Assembly (NCBI RefSeq): GCF_901709675.1
Contig: NC_051088.1
Span: 13,371,693 to 13,435,692 of the forward strand
Source: Syngnathus acus
Lineage: Eukaryota > Chordata > Actinopteri > Syngnathiformes > Syngnathidae
DNA length: 64,000 nucleotides
Reading direction: 5' to 3'
In this document: positions 48,102-64,000 of the stretch, in pieces
How the letters are laid out: each line of letters starts with the position of its first letter
How positions within the stretch are numbered: position 1 is the stretch's first letter
The notes under the pieces: generated by a model
Database searches by the model: none
Told to the model about the DNA's origin: nothing
The model's input: only the letters and a program-made list of their open reading frames with translations
Position numbers and translations under genes: made by a program

Positions 48102-50304
48102 AGCCACACGGCACATTAAAAAAAAAAAAAAAAAAGCTCTGCAGAACCGAGCACTTCAGATGCCATAGGCCCTAAAAGCAGCAACGCTCCATTTTTCTGA
48201 AACACTGCTGATTTTGTGAAAGTAAATGCTAAACCTTTTATCTACCATCATAATTGGAGCCTATTTTAGATAAAAATTTCCATCACACCCCCCTCCCCTA
48301 CCAGAGCTGTATTTGTCACTCTGTTGTCTGCTGATCTGCCGTCTAATCCGGTCCATCCCAGCAGGATTTGCGAATGTTCTTTATCTATTGTGTCCAAGAT
48401 AAAAGATTTGCAGAAGGACAATAAGGCAGAAATTTAAAAAATGATGTTGACGTTGAAGGCTTGCAGGCTGATGTTGACGATTAGCAGAGATTGGGAACGT
48501 CCTTCTCATCAGTGTCAAAGTGCTGACAAATCTGCAGTTTAGTCATTTCAAAAACATTGTCCATTAAAATAATGGTGAGGAATATGTTTAAGGAAACATG
48601 GCTACTATTACTTGTTGAGATAAAATGTCAAATGTATTTTTTGCACAAACAAATAATGACCTTTTGTATCGAATGAAATGTCTTTGTAAAATGTATTTCA
48701 ATGTTAAGTTGATGCACAGAGTTATAGGTACTATATAGATGATTCCTCTAAGTCTCTTGTGACCAATTTTAAATGGTGTCTTGCTAGTGTTATAAACATT
48801 TTAGACACACTCTTTTTACATGTCCAGACTTGTTGCCCTGTTTTAAATTGATTGAATGAAAGATTAATATTTTAAAGTGCATTGCAATTATGTTCAGACC
48901 ACTCAAATACTGACTTTATTTGCAAAATTTGTATTATGTAAAAAGCAGCGGACACAACCTCTTTTTAACCCCAGGCTCAATTTGACTGAGTTCAATGTTT
49001 ATCACTAAATTTTGCTTCATATTTAATGGCTGGCTAATTTAATGGAGATGACTGAGTAAACATAAAATGAGCAATGTATATTTTCACTGTCCTGAGTTCT
49101 TTTTGGTCAGTTTCAATAGCATTTATATAGCTGAGTTGGCTTTATAACACCGTGTAAGAAATATTTCTAGGGCTATTTAGTTAGTCAAAAAGTACTGTAA
49201 CTGACTCTTAAAAAAACTGTTTAATTTACAATCTCTTTTATCAATTTTAAATGGCATTGAACACAAAAGAAATATTTTGTTGAAGGTAAAATAAATTGAA
49301 AAATAACAGGAGGGTCAAATTGATGTTCAACATTTCGTTGTCAACACCATACACCATCATTGGCTCCTTAATCGGGCATTTTAGACGAATAAAAAAACCC
49401 TCAAGATTCCGCGCAATACCTCCACAGGAGGGCACTGTTGTATCATTTTTGACATACGAGTTGTTATACAGGGTATGACCTGCGACACAAATTGATAAAT
49501 ATTCTTCATCCGCTTTAACATTAAAAACTAGGTGCAAATGTAATCAAATGATGTTTCCTAATGCTCTCCATCTTAGGTTCAGCTTATGTGGTCATGGAAG
49601 CAGTGTAGTTTTCAACCCGAGAAAGATATTTACACCCACGTGCAGATGGACATCTTTCAGTCGTAGTCCACAGCACTGCCTCTCACTGATTAAGATTTGT
49701 TTGGTTTTGAGGATCAGGCTGTTGTTTACTCGGTTCTCTCCACTGGCAAAAATTTCTTCCACTGACAAAAATTTCTTGCACGTGCCAGGAAGGCGTTGTG
49801 TGGATGTTCAGACCTAAGCAAACTTCTAAGTCCGCTCCAATATGACTCGTCAGGCTGTATTTGCTCAAGCTACTCTGGGACAGCAAACTCATTTCCACAG
49901 TCTTGTTTGAGTTTGCATAATGAGAGCCTGCTGGCTGCTAGCAGGATAACACCATTGAGTGACAGCCATGAAGATTAATGAATAAATTACATATTCAGAT
50001 ATGTGCCTAAAGTTTGGTCTAGTCAATTTGTCATAGGATGAATCAGGCAACATTAAGCCACTGTGAGTCTTGCAGAGTCTTGCGTTTTGTTTACCTTGTA
50101 AATTTCTTTTAAAAATATGTTTAATGCATAGGTGAACGATTGTTTGTGGGGAGGAATTGTATTTTCTGCCCCAATGAGGCAATAAGGTGTGTTAGACTCG
50201 GTGATAAGCAGAACTGACAGCCCATGTTAAAATATTGTGGGACATGCCTCCATAAAAATTAAATGAGGAGCTATATACGTATGCGAGTATATATATACAA
50301 TAAA

Positions 50305-50419
<115 letters not shown>

Positions 50420-53400
50420 ACTTCCAATGTGATGTCATGTACAAAATAGATCCATCTTTTGTGCCTGTTGCATTGCTTATTTTTACAAAAATAAAACGTT
50501 CAGGAATTCCCACTGTGATATCTCAGAAGCTAGAAAAGTTTTCATGTATATGCTGCTATAAAAAGCAAACGCAGATCACATGGCAGAGATGACGTTTGAC
50601 TTCATTAGCCTATCGTAATATGAATGGAAATGCAGTCATTTCTTCGAAAAGGTCACCCACCAACCAGTCGGGAAAAAAAAATTGCTGATAAATGAGTCAA
50701 CTTATAATATCATCAGGTCTCGCTTACTGCTGCCTCCTCACAGGCTTGATGTCATCTCATGGGATCATTTATGAGCAAAGCTCCCCATCATGCAGCATTT
50801 CCAAGTGATCATTCAAAAATAATTATGTTGTCTGCTAAATGGTCATATTAGCCTAGGTGAAACGAATGTCCCCGTACGAAATCCCCAGACAATCGCTAAA
50901 CCATGTCGGTGTTATTCATTTTGACCGTACATATGCTGGGTATCGATTACATTCTTCAGCTGATTCTGGAGACAAAAGGACAAGCGAGCCAAGGCCCCCT
51001 GAGGTCCAAGAATCCTTCTCCTCCTGAATCCTCTGTGCATAATTGAACAAATCAACAATGAACATCTGTTGCCTGTTACAATGACCTACTTTAATTTTAT
51101 CACCACGCACAAGAGGTCTGACAGCATCAGCATGCCACATCTGTTGGCCTTTCCGATTAGCTCACCAATTCCAGCGCACACTATATCACAATGAACCTAA
51201 TTACTGTCTCCCATCTCTTTTTATGGAGCCTACAAACTGCAAGGCGTACACGAAAAAGAAAAGGCTCAATCAGTTACTCTTTGCTCATGTGTCGGCTCGT
51301 CTCGACTCACATCAGCATAATATTTGCTTTGCTTCAGGTCTGAGGATATGATGATATACATCGCCGTTTCAACTTGATTCACCCAACCAAAAACTGTTTT
51401 ATATTTAGTTGTGTCATAAATAGATAAGTCACAAATATAAGTGCATATTTATTGATATCTGGTATGAGAAGCATAACTGATGCTAATATGATCTATTTTG
51501 GCTAGTGGCTTTTTTGTGGTGGCCTTGGCCACCCCTTGGCGGCACTCCTGCTCCAAATATCTTCAAAAGAATCTTATATCTTTCCATGAATGACATTGTT
51601 TATGATCTTGACCTTGTGCACGTTTGATGAGACATAGCCATTTCCTCCATTCACCTTTCATTTCGCATGAAATTAAATTTTGCGGAGGACTAATACATCC
51701 CAAAGAGAGAAAAATAAGGATCAATTGCAAAAAAAAAAGAAGAGAACTCTCAAAGGATCATTAGGCCTTTCAGTTTCAAACAGCGTGTGTGATCTTTCTG
51801 CAATGGGAAATCCAAACAATGTCCTTCCCACGTCTGTTAACATTGCCCAACAGAGTTGTTGTGCACCAAAGAGATGCGCAGAGCAGGGGAAGATGTCAAA
51901 GTAGCTCCATCAGGACAACATCTTGCAGCCCAGCGGAGGCGAGTCCTGACAGATGGCAGGCTCATGTTGACGCTGGGTGTACGTGCGTGATAGATCGCTA
52001 CTCTGTGAATAAGTGCGGAGCCTAATATGATTTGGATGTAAGAATGGAATCTAAATTTAATTGTAGACCGTTCTACGGGCCCAGAGCTGCACTCCTTTAT
52101 CTCCATCCCTTGCCTGCTATAATGCGGTTGGATGGCTGCAGCTTTTTTTTCAGCGGTGCGGTCTCACTGACCCGCAAGGGAACATTATCACCCCTTTTTT
52201 TTCGTAACACTAGAACACTCATCCTACCTACTGCTGCCAAGCAAACTGTGCTTCCTTTCAAGGCTCAGTCAATATAGGATCTGCTGGAAAGTTTGAAGTT
52301 TGTTTCCCTGTGTAGTTTAGTGTTACTCTTGACTGTTTGAACCTGCTTTCATTCCTCTTGAGAATTCACTCCCCCCACGATGGTGCCGTTGCTCCCTGGG
52401 AGGATTAGACGAGGAGTTCACTACGGGGTCACTGGGCAATCTGCATAACAGCACCCCACGGTGGGCAAAAAATAAAATAAAAATCAACATTGATGTAAGA
52501 CAATAAAACTGATACCGTCTGCCCATGTGGTTGTTTTCTTTGGAATAATGGCATTAGATTTTGAGGACTGGAGATGTTTTCCATCCATGATGTCTCACGT
52601 TGGCCATATCTGAGTCCCGAGGCTGTCCGGTCGTCTGCTAAAGCCGCCATTAGATGAAGATTCAATCAGACTTGGGCCATTCTGTCTTGTTTTTTTTCCC
52701 CACATCCTCGGGCCATAGGAGACAAGATGAGAGAGTTTGTGGACACAAAAATGTAAACTTGACCACAATATTTTTGTAAGGTTTTAACAATGATACTGCG
52801 CAAGTCTCAGCTTTCCATATTGTGTTCTTATTTGTGCAATTGTCTAATTTATAACTGATTCACATTCGGTACCATAGTCACATATTTCCAAGTGCTTCCA
52901 CGAGTATCACTAACAAAATAAATATCTTGAGATGCAAAAGCAGACAAAAGCGCCTTTTTGAGTGGCGTTTGCCTGTCGTGGTTCCCCGTGGCTTCCTCTC
53001 GCTGTTACAAAACTTGTTTGATGGCTTTAGCAAACACTCAATTGTCCAAGTTGTGGATGGGAGTGTGAACGGCTGTCAGATGTCTGAATGGATGTCGTTT
53101 GGGAAAGATTCCCATTTCTTTATGATACAGAACAAAATAACTGGAACAAGATGGACCTGAAGGGGAAAAAACTTGGTTTTAATACTCTTTTGCAAAACAC
53201 ATTTTGAGTTCTACATTTTGACAAGTTGAGGTGTGTATCAAAATGAAAGTTTATTTTCATCCAAAATCTGCAGAAAGGTAATTTCTTGGATCATTTTACT
53301 GGCATAACATGCTTAAGAGTGTATGGAAGGAGAACAAGTAACAAGATTTGGATTATGCTTGAATCGTCACCACAGTACACCACAGGCCTCCAAAACCAAT

Positions 53401-54622
53401 TAATTTTGATTCTGTTTTAAGCGAGATTAGTTTTTAAAAATGCAATTTACATGCCCAAATCCATTCCCCAGAAAAAACATATTCATAACTTTTTTTCAAT
53501 ATGACAGTAATATATTAATGCAAATATAAACTTTAGCCAATTTGTATTTAATTTATGCTAGATGTTAGTATGCAAGATCATTTTGGCTGTTTTCTCAAAA
53601 TTGTTATTATTCCAATGTTTTCATTAATTAGAATTCTAATTTCATTTTTATCTCCAACATGGAGAAAACTATGTAAATGTTGGAATTTGATACATAAGTT
53701 CTTTGACAGTGATGTCAGAAGTTATAATAATATATATACTTTTTACAGGACGATCAATATAACTAACTTTGTGTTCTTTCACATGTGTAATGGTAATCAT
53801 TATTTTCTTGAACAAGAGCCAATTCCTCCTCCAGTCAGTCATGTGTGATATGATTCAATCTCTATCACCGATGCATGTATGGATCCATTCAAAGGCAAAA
53901 AGCAGCATGGTGTAGCATGCACGCTAATGTAACGGTCAACTGGATTAATCCGATGTGACCTGTTTGCTGCACCCTGAAGTTCAACCCGTTAGGCGCCAAG
54001 AGGTTTTTTTTTTTTTCTCACTTTGCTTGTAATGTAGAATAGCACATTTTAGCCTTTGTGAAAAGTCAAAAGGAAGCATCAGTAGTGTCATCCATACTGG
54101 ACCAGTAGTTTCAATTTGCAGTTTGTCGAATTGAATTTTGAGACAACGCATTTGATTTAAGGAAGACAAATGCGTACAAGTGGAGAATGAATATTAAAAT
54201 GTATTTCCATGAAGGAAGAAACCTTTTATAGCTTATTTTAGGTTTGCCTGTCTGACCCTTGAATTTAAAAATGTTTTGGAGGGAGAGAGGGGGGATGAAA
54301 TACACGATTTGAATGTCTTGAGGCTGAATTGGTTAGTCAGAACATTTGATGTGTTGCAGCTGGCAAAGAATTCACATTCCCTGCGGGAGGACTGCCCCAT
54401 CACACCCAATTGACAAAACAACTGACGTGATTGTGTTGATCATCCTGGATGATGTTTGTCCACAAAAAACTAATTTGGCAACGCTGGCAACATCTGCACA
54501 TTAATTCTGTGACAACACAATTGTGCCAGTATTTTTAATTCTTACTAATCTTGTCTCCAAAATGAATGAGTCATTTCCAAAAATACACAGTAACTTGCAG
54601 TGTGTAAAATGATGGAGTGTAC

Positions 54623-54795
54623 TACCGTAATTTTCGGACTATAAGTCGCACCGGAGTATAAGTCGCACCAGCCATAAAATGCCCAAAAAAGTGAAAAAAA
54701 ACATATATATGTATATAAGTCGCTCCTGAGTATAAGTCGCCCCCCCACCTAAACTATGAAAAAAAACCGCGACTTATAGTCCGAAAATTACGGTA
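54623..54795. mobile_element. 173-bp palindromic MITE, pogo-like ends (copy 2)
   Basis: Same element as 39108-39279, with one C/T change and one extra A in an A-run. TA at both ends. Lies in gene-free DNA left of cdh4. Confidence 0.85.
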
Positions 54796-56032
54796 TATAT
54801 GTTTACAGATGGCTGATAATGTACATTTTATGTTTAATTAAAATGAAAATAAAATACCTTTAATTTAGGTCTTCAAGTAGTACTTTGAAAGCCCAACTTT
54901 CCGAGGACTGCATTATTTTTCTTTAAATTAAAGAGGTTACAACTACTTTAATTTTCCTTCTCTGTTAAACAGGAATGAAATTCCAGTTCATAAATAATTC
55001 TTATAAGTACAACAGGATAAGCATTTTCAATTTACAAATAAAACAATTGAGTGATGGGACGCAGGAATGGAGATGCAAGGACGAGAGACGAAGCAGTGTT
55101 TTTATCAGGAGGGGGATTTTTTTATTTATAACACACGTTGCTGAAAATGCTTTTTCCAGCTCAGCATCTATTTTACAATGTTGATCTGCAAGGCAGCGCA
55201 TGTATACTGTACGGTATTTGGAAACCAAGATTGCAGTGGCACTACAAACACACGCTTGAAACAACAATCTTTTTTTTCTTCTGTTTTTCTTTTTTTTTTC
55301 TTTTTTACAAAATGGGTACAAACACCAATACAAAATGCTTGTGCTGTTGACAATTTACAAAAACGTCATATTTTTTTTTAGACATTAGACACCTGTGCAA
55401 TTTTTAATAATACCTTTTCATCTCAAACTATGTTGATATGGTATGCCAGAACTCCATTTAGAATGCAACTTCGGTCATGCGGGTTGCGACATGTTTTCAC
55501 GTTGGATGGTTACTCTTATAGAACTCATATCTGGCCATCATAAAAAAGACATGCAAAAAAGCTCCAGTCATACATTAAACTTGGTCTGCTTGGCGAGCAA
55601 ATACTACATTATTTACATTTGGACTTGAGCAAGACATTTCAAAGGAAGCAACAGCCTCTGTTGCTAACGGGTCAGATGTGTCCATGGTCACAAATTTGTT
55701 GTCTATCCACTCACTTCAGATATTTAAACAGATTATTTCCATACGGCACAGTTGCAGTTTTTCAACATGCAACATGATCAGCGCCTTGTAATGAAAAGTC
55801 AACATACTGCATGTGTGTATGTGACGTGTTGTGTTAGTCCCTTAATTAGATCTAGATGTCTTCTTAAGGATTATAAATATGTCAAAGAACATCCCTTTGA
55901 CCTCTGAGCGTGATGGAACCAGCAAAAGGACTGTTCGGGCTTTGCAGTGGAATAGCACTCACATACTGTATGTACAGTAAGGCCTAGAGGAGTGTGTGTG
56001 TGTGTGTGTGTGTATGTGTGCGTCTGTTAGAC

Positions 56033-56164
56033 TGTACACGTCAGTTTCGAACGACGGACGGCTTCACGCTTTGTTCTGAAGAAGCTCAAGCGCAGCGGCG
56101 ACAAGTATGGCTGTGTGAGCGCTCGCGAAACCGATCAGGTTCTCTTCACCATGGCTTTTTAGTG
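56033..56164 (+). other. Candidate short terminal exon, unidentified
   Basis: A TG-rich tract ends in gtctgttag, a good acceptor. About 43 open codons follow, with pieces such as FVLKKLKRSGDKYGC and ETDQVLFTMAF, then TAG. The composition looks coding-like. No upstream exon was found and no family is recognised. It lies in the likely cdh4 3' UTR on the opposite strand. Confidence 0.2.
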
Positions 56165-56297
56165 GTGAAAGCGACCTCATCGACTTGTTGGAGCGAGAAG
56201 GAGAGCGAAAACCACCCAGTCACTCACACCCGCGAGTCATGTTGACAAATGTATAAAAAAGGTTCTGTATATACAACGTTTACGTGTCAGACACAAA

Positions 56298-56681
56298 TCA
56301 CAGATAGCGGAGAGTAACAGCTGTGTTTATTTTGTGAGGATATTTGCGAGGTGGAGGAGGAACCGGATAGATAAGAGCTAATCCGGAAGCGAGTGTCGTT
56401 GCTCCTTGCCTCGACTCTGATTGCACTTTAAGCTGACAGCGGTCGGGAAAATCATCGCTGTCAAGTTCGGCGCCGCAAAGTGCAATCGGTACCTGTTTGC
56501 CTTTGAATCGTGAGATTCTGACCCTGTTCACCTCATTGATTATATCATGACCGTCGACAGGAACGTAGTTTCTGTTATGTCCCTCGCCAGAACCGTTTAA
56601 AATCGACAAATTTAGTTTCTCTTGCAAATGAGAAAATGTTTGAGGAGACGCATCGTTAGAGTTTTCCTCCAGGAATTCATC
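56298..56681 (-). other. Unidentified protein-like open frame in GC-rich patch
   Basis: About 125 open codons on the minus strand, ending in TGA. A plausible acceptor lies inside it (cattttctcatttgcaag). Peptide pieces include YVPVDGHDIINEVNRVRI and KGKQVPIALCGAELDSDDF. No family is recognised and there is no ATG at the start of the frame. It could be a terminal exon, part of the cdh4 3' UTR read by chance, or a relic. The neighbouring + strand frame 56033-56164 is equally unexplained. Confidence 0.25.
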
Positions 56682-58236
56682 AATTCACAGCAAATCCAGT
56701 CATCTAGCTTCAAGCTAACTAGCACCGAGGAGTATTTTCCACCCACTCGTTTCTCAATGCTTTTGTATATTTGAATAATTTAAGCATAGCATTTAGAGAT
56801 CTTTATTTCACTCCACCCTTGGAGTCATATAAAATATGATGACACAAGCCCATAAGCGGAGCTGCTGTTTCATTAAGTCTAAAACAAAAATATGTTCAGA
56901 TGGAAAATGACTTTTAAAGAGTCTGTTTTAACAAGTCACCCTTGATATAGTGCTTCATAACTTCATAAACTTTTGCTCGCTCTAACTTCTTGATGAAAAC
57001 TCTTGAACTTGCAGCCAGAAAATTTCAGGGGAACATTGCAGATGAATGTTGAAGTGTGCCTAAAGAGAGGCAGATTGAGGGGCTGAGAAATCCCTGGCTG
57101 AATCAATCACAGTGAGCATCAACATTTTATATATTTATAGACATTGTCAAGAAGTAACGGCAACTCCATCCAAGTAAGAACAAAACGATAGGCAGGCATA
57201 ACAATTAAATTCCTTTTCAACGTTGGCATTTTTCTCCTTATTTAGGAAATGGAATGTAAAATGTTTGCGTGTGTCGATAAATATGCAAACCTTTCGATCT
57301 AAAAGGCCAAGTTTCCTTCATCAATACCGGACACGTGATTGGCCGGGACCGGGTGAAAAAATAAGAAGCTCAAAACAAACACAGCTGCTAGCGAAGCCAC
57401 AAGAAACAAAGACACTTCTCCACGACAGTCCCGTCTTGGATTGCTGCGATTTCTATCATCACATTCAAGTTGGCTGCCATCTGAGGACACACCTTTATGA
57501 TCTGAACAATTGTGGAATTGGTCCATTCCGGCCAAGTGTAGTGTACACCTACATGAACATGCCCTCATTTGCCGGTTGCAAGCTCATCTGAAAGCAGCAC
57601 TGGCGCCTCAGCAAATACCGTAGCCCATAAGACAATGGCAAGGTCTGAGTTAAAGGGTCAGGAAAATGGAAACTAATCCTGAGTTCGAGGGAGTCTGTTA
57701 AAATATGCACCACTGAAGGCACTTTTTTTGGGAAACAACAGTGCTTCTATTCTAAGTAATTCAAGTTCAAGAAAGAATAAACCAGGGCCCTCCACACAGG
57801 AGAGACTGTCATATCAGGGTTCTTGTTTTTTTGCCCCCCCCCCCCCCACCCCACCCCACCCCAAGACAAAAATGCTCAAACTTAAAGCTTCTGCAGGGAG
57901 GCAGGCAGGGGCTGACAGCGAGAGGAAAGAGAAAACCTTCCGGAACAAGGAATGACTCTTGTTGTGGAGTGAAAATAAAATACAAAAATAAACAAAAAGC
58001 CACAGGGGAACAAAGGCACATACCAAAAACAAACCAACAACCTGACAAACAATTGAAAAAAATTGGGCACGAAAGACTTATGATAACCCAGCAACTCAAT
58101 AATTCTGTTTCAGTCCAACGTGGAACAGCGCCAGACTTCTGGAGTTCTGATTGGTTGATCGGTGTTGACGGGACAGAGCATGGCAGGCCAGCTGGCGGGA
58201 CGAAGGTGTGTGAGTGTGTGTGTGCTCACGTGAGAC

Positions 58237-63375
<5,139 letters not shown>

Positions 63376-64000
63376 CTGAGAGCAAGAAAGGAAGGAGGAG
63401 AAAATCGGATCAAGTCAAAAGGAAAAGATGCCTTGAGAAGATGTGTGTTGTGAGAAGGTGGGGGGGAGGTTGGTGTTGTTTGGCCCCAGCAGTTTAAGGC
63501 TGACGGATTGGAGGCAAATAGCAAAAAAAAAAGATCGAAGGAGTGCAGAGCCTCAATGATGATGTTGCTAGAACGCGATGAGAATTTTTCAGTGTGACAG
63601 AAATACTTTTGACAGTGGTGCTCTCAAACTCCTCATTTCGCCTCGCAGGCAAATCAAACGCATCGGGGTCGATGAAGATGCGGCCGCGGCTCTTCCACTT
63701 GCCAAAAGATGCACATAACGATGACTGTAACGCAATCAAACAAGTCCTTGCCTGCGTCTGTTTATGTAACGGGGATACCTACGATAAAGGCATTTCTGTC
63801 ATGGAGGACGAGTATGTTCGGATTTTGCTTTACTACTCCTTTATTCTCACATCTTACACATAGGATTAGAAAAAAAAATCTGTCTCATGTCTGTGAGACT
63901 GCACACTGCTGCTATAGCATCACTGGTTTCTTTTTTAGTTGTTTTCTTTTCACTTCAAAATCGTACCGCAAGTAACACATCAACTACAGTGATGAAGCAC

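Larger units (their letters stand above)
55105..58236 (-). other. cdh4: Probable cdh4 3' UTR and downstream flank
   Basis: This region follows the cdh4 stop on the minus strand. A possible poly(A) signal (AATAAA read on minus, within ATAAATAAA) lies near 55119-55128, so the UTR could extend about 3 kb, as is common for classical cadherins. Inside are a C-rich tract at 57834-57863 and two open stretches in a GC-rich patch at 56030-56690. The UTR end is inferred; no transcript evidence is available. Confidence 0.35.

Overview
This 64-kb window is nuclear DNA of a ray-finned fish, most likely a percomorph-type teleost. The basis is short GT-AG introns, a chain of genes known from vertebrates, abundant dinucleotide and tetranucleotide microsatellites, and teleost-style MITEs, SINE/LINE tails and hAT/pogo relics. 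No bacterial, viral or organellar genes were seen. Species cannot be named from sequence alone.

Layout. Positions 1-20421 show no recognisable exon. The stretch is repeats, low-complexity DNA and probably intron of the dysbindin gene. Its last three coding exons (dtnbp1, + strand) lie at 20422-21457. Next come two complete, tandem, same-strand cadherin-26-type genes: copy A (24572-30259, 19 coding exons, 822 aa) and copy B (32117-36498, 15 coding exons, 809 aa). Both exon models were joined by hand, and every splice phase closes. After a hAT transposon relic and a hAT MITE come mtg2 (minus, 38553-41168, 6 exons, 414 aa, mitochondrial Obg GTPase) and lsm14b (minus, 42663-44466, 8 exons, 365 aa, RNP-granule protein). 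A decaying taf4 copy (+ strand, about 46060-47847) carries a frameshifting deletion but a recognisable C-terminus. The right end holds the last five coding exons of cdh4 (R-cadherin, minus, 58237-63375), with an internally deleted LINE inside one intron.

How the genes fit together. CDH26, MTG2, LSM14B, TAF4 and CDH4 all lie in human 20q13.33. The head-to-head lsm14b/taf4 and tail-to-tail taf4/cdh4 orientations seen here match that arrangement from memory. DTNBP1 is on human 6p, so the dtnbp1-cdh26 junction is a rearrangement relative to human. The window is not an operon or a functional system. Two themes recur: cell-cell adhesion (three cadherins) and ordinary housekeeping genes.

The most notable observations are: the divergence of the two cdh26 tails, where copy A keeps a catenin-type binding core and copy B has lost it and altered a calcium motif; the taf4 relic at its ancestral location; two almost identical 172-bp MITEs with TA duplications that share ends with a longer internally deleted pogo-like element; and a 39-bp perfect hairpin flanked by a 13-bp direct repeat. 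A few protein-like stretches remain unidentified. I did not find a convincing new biological system.
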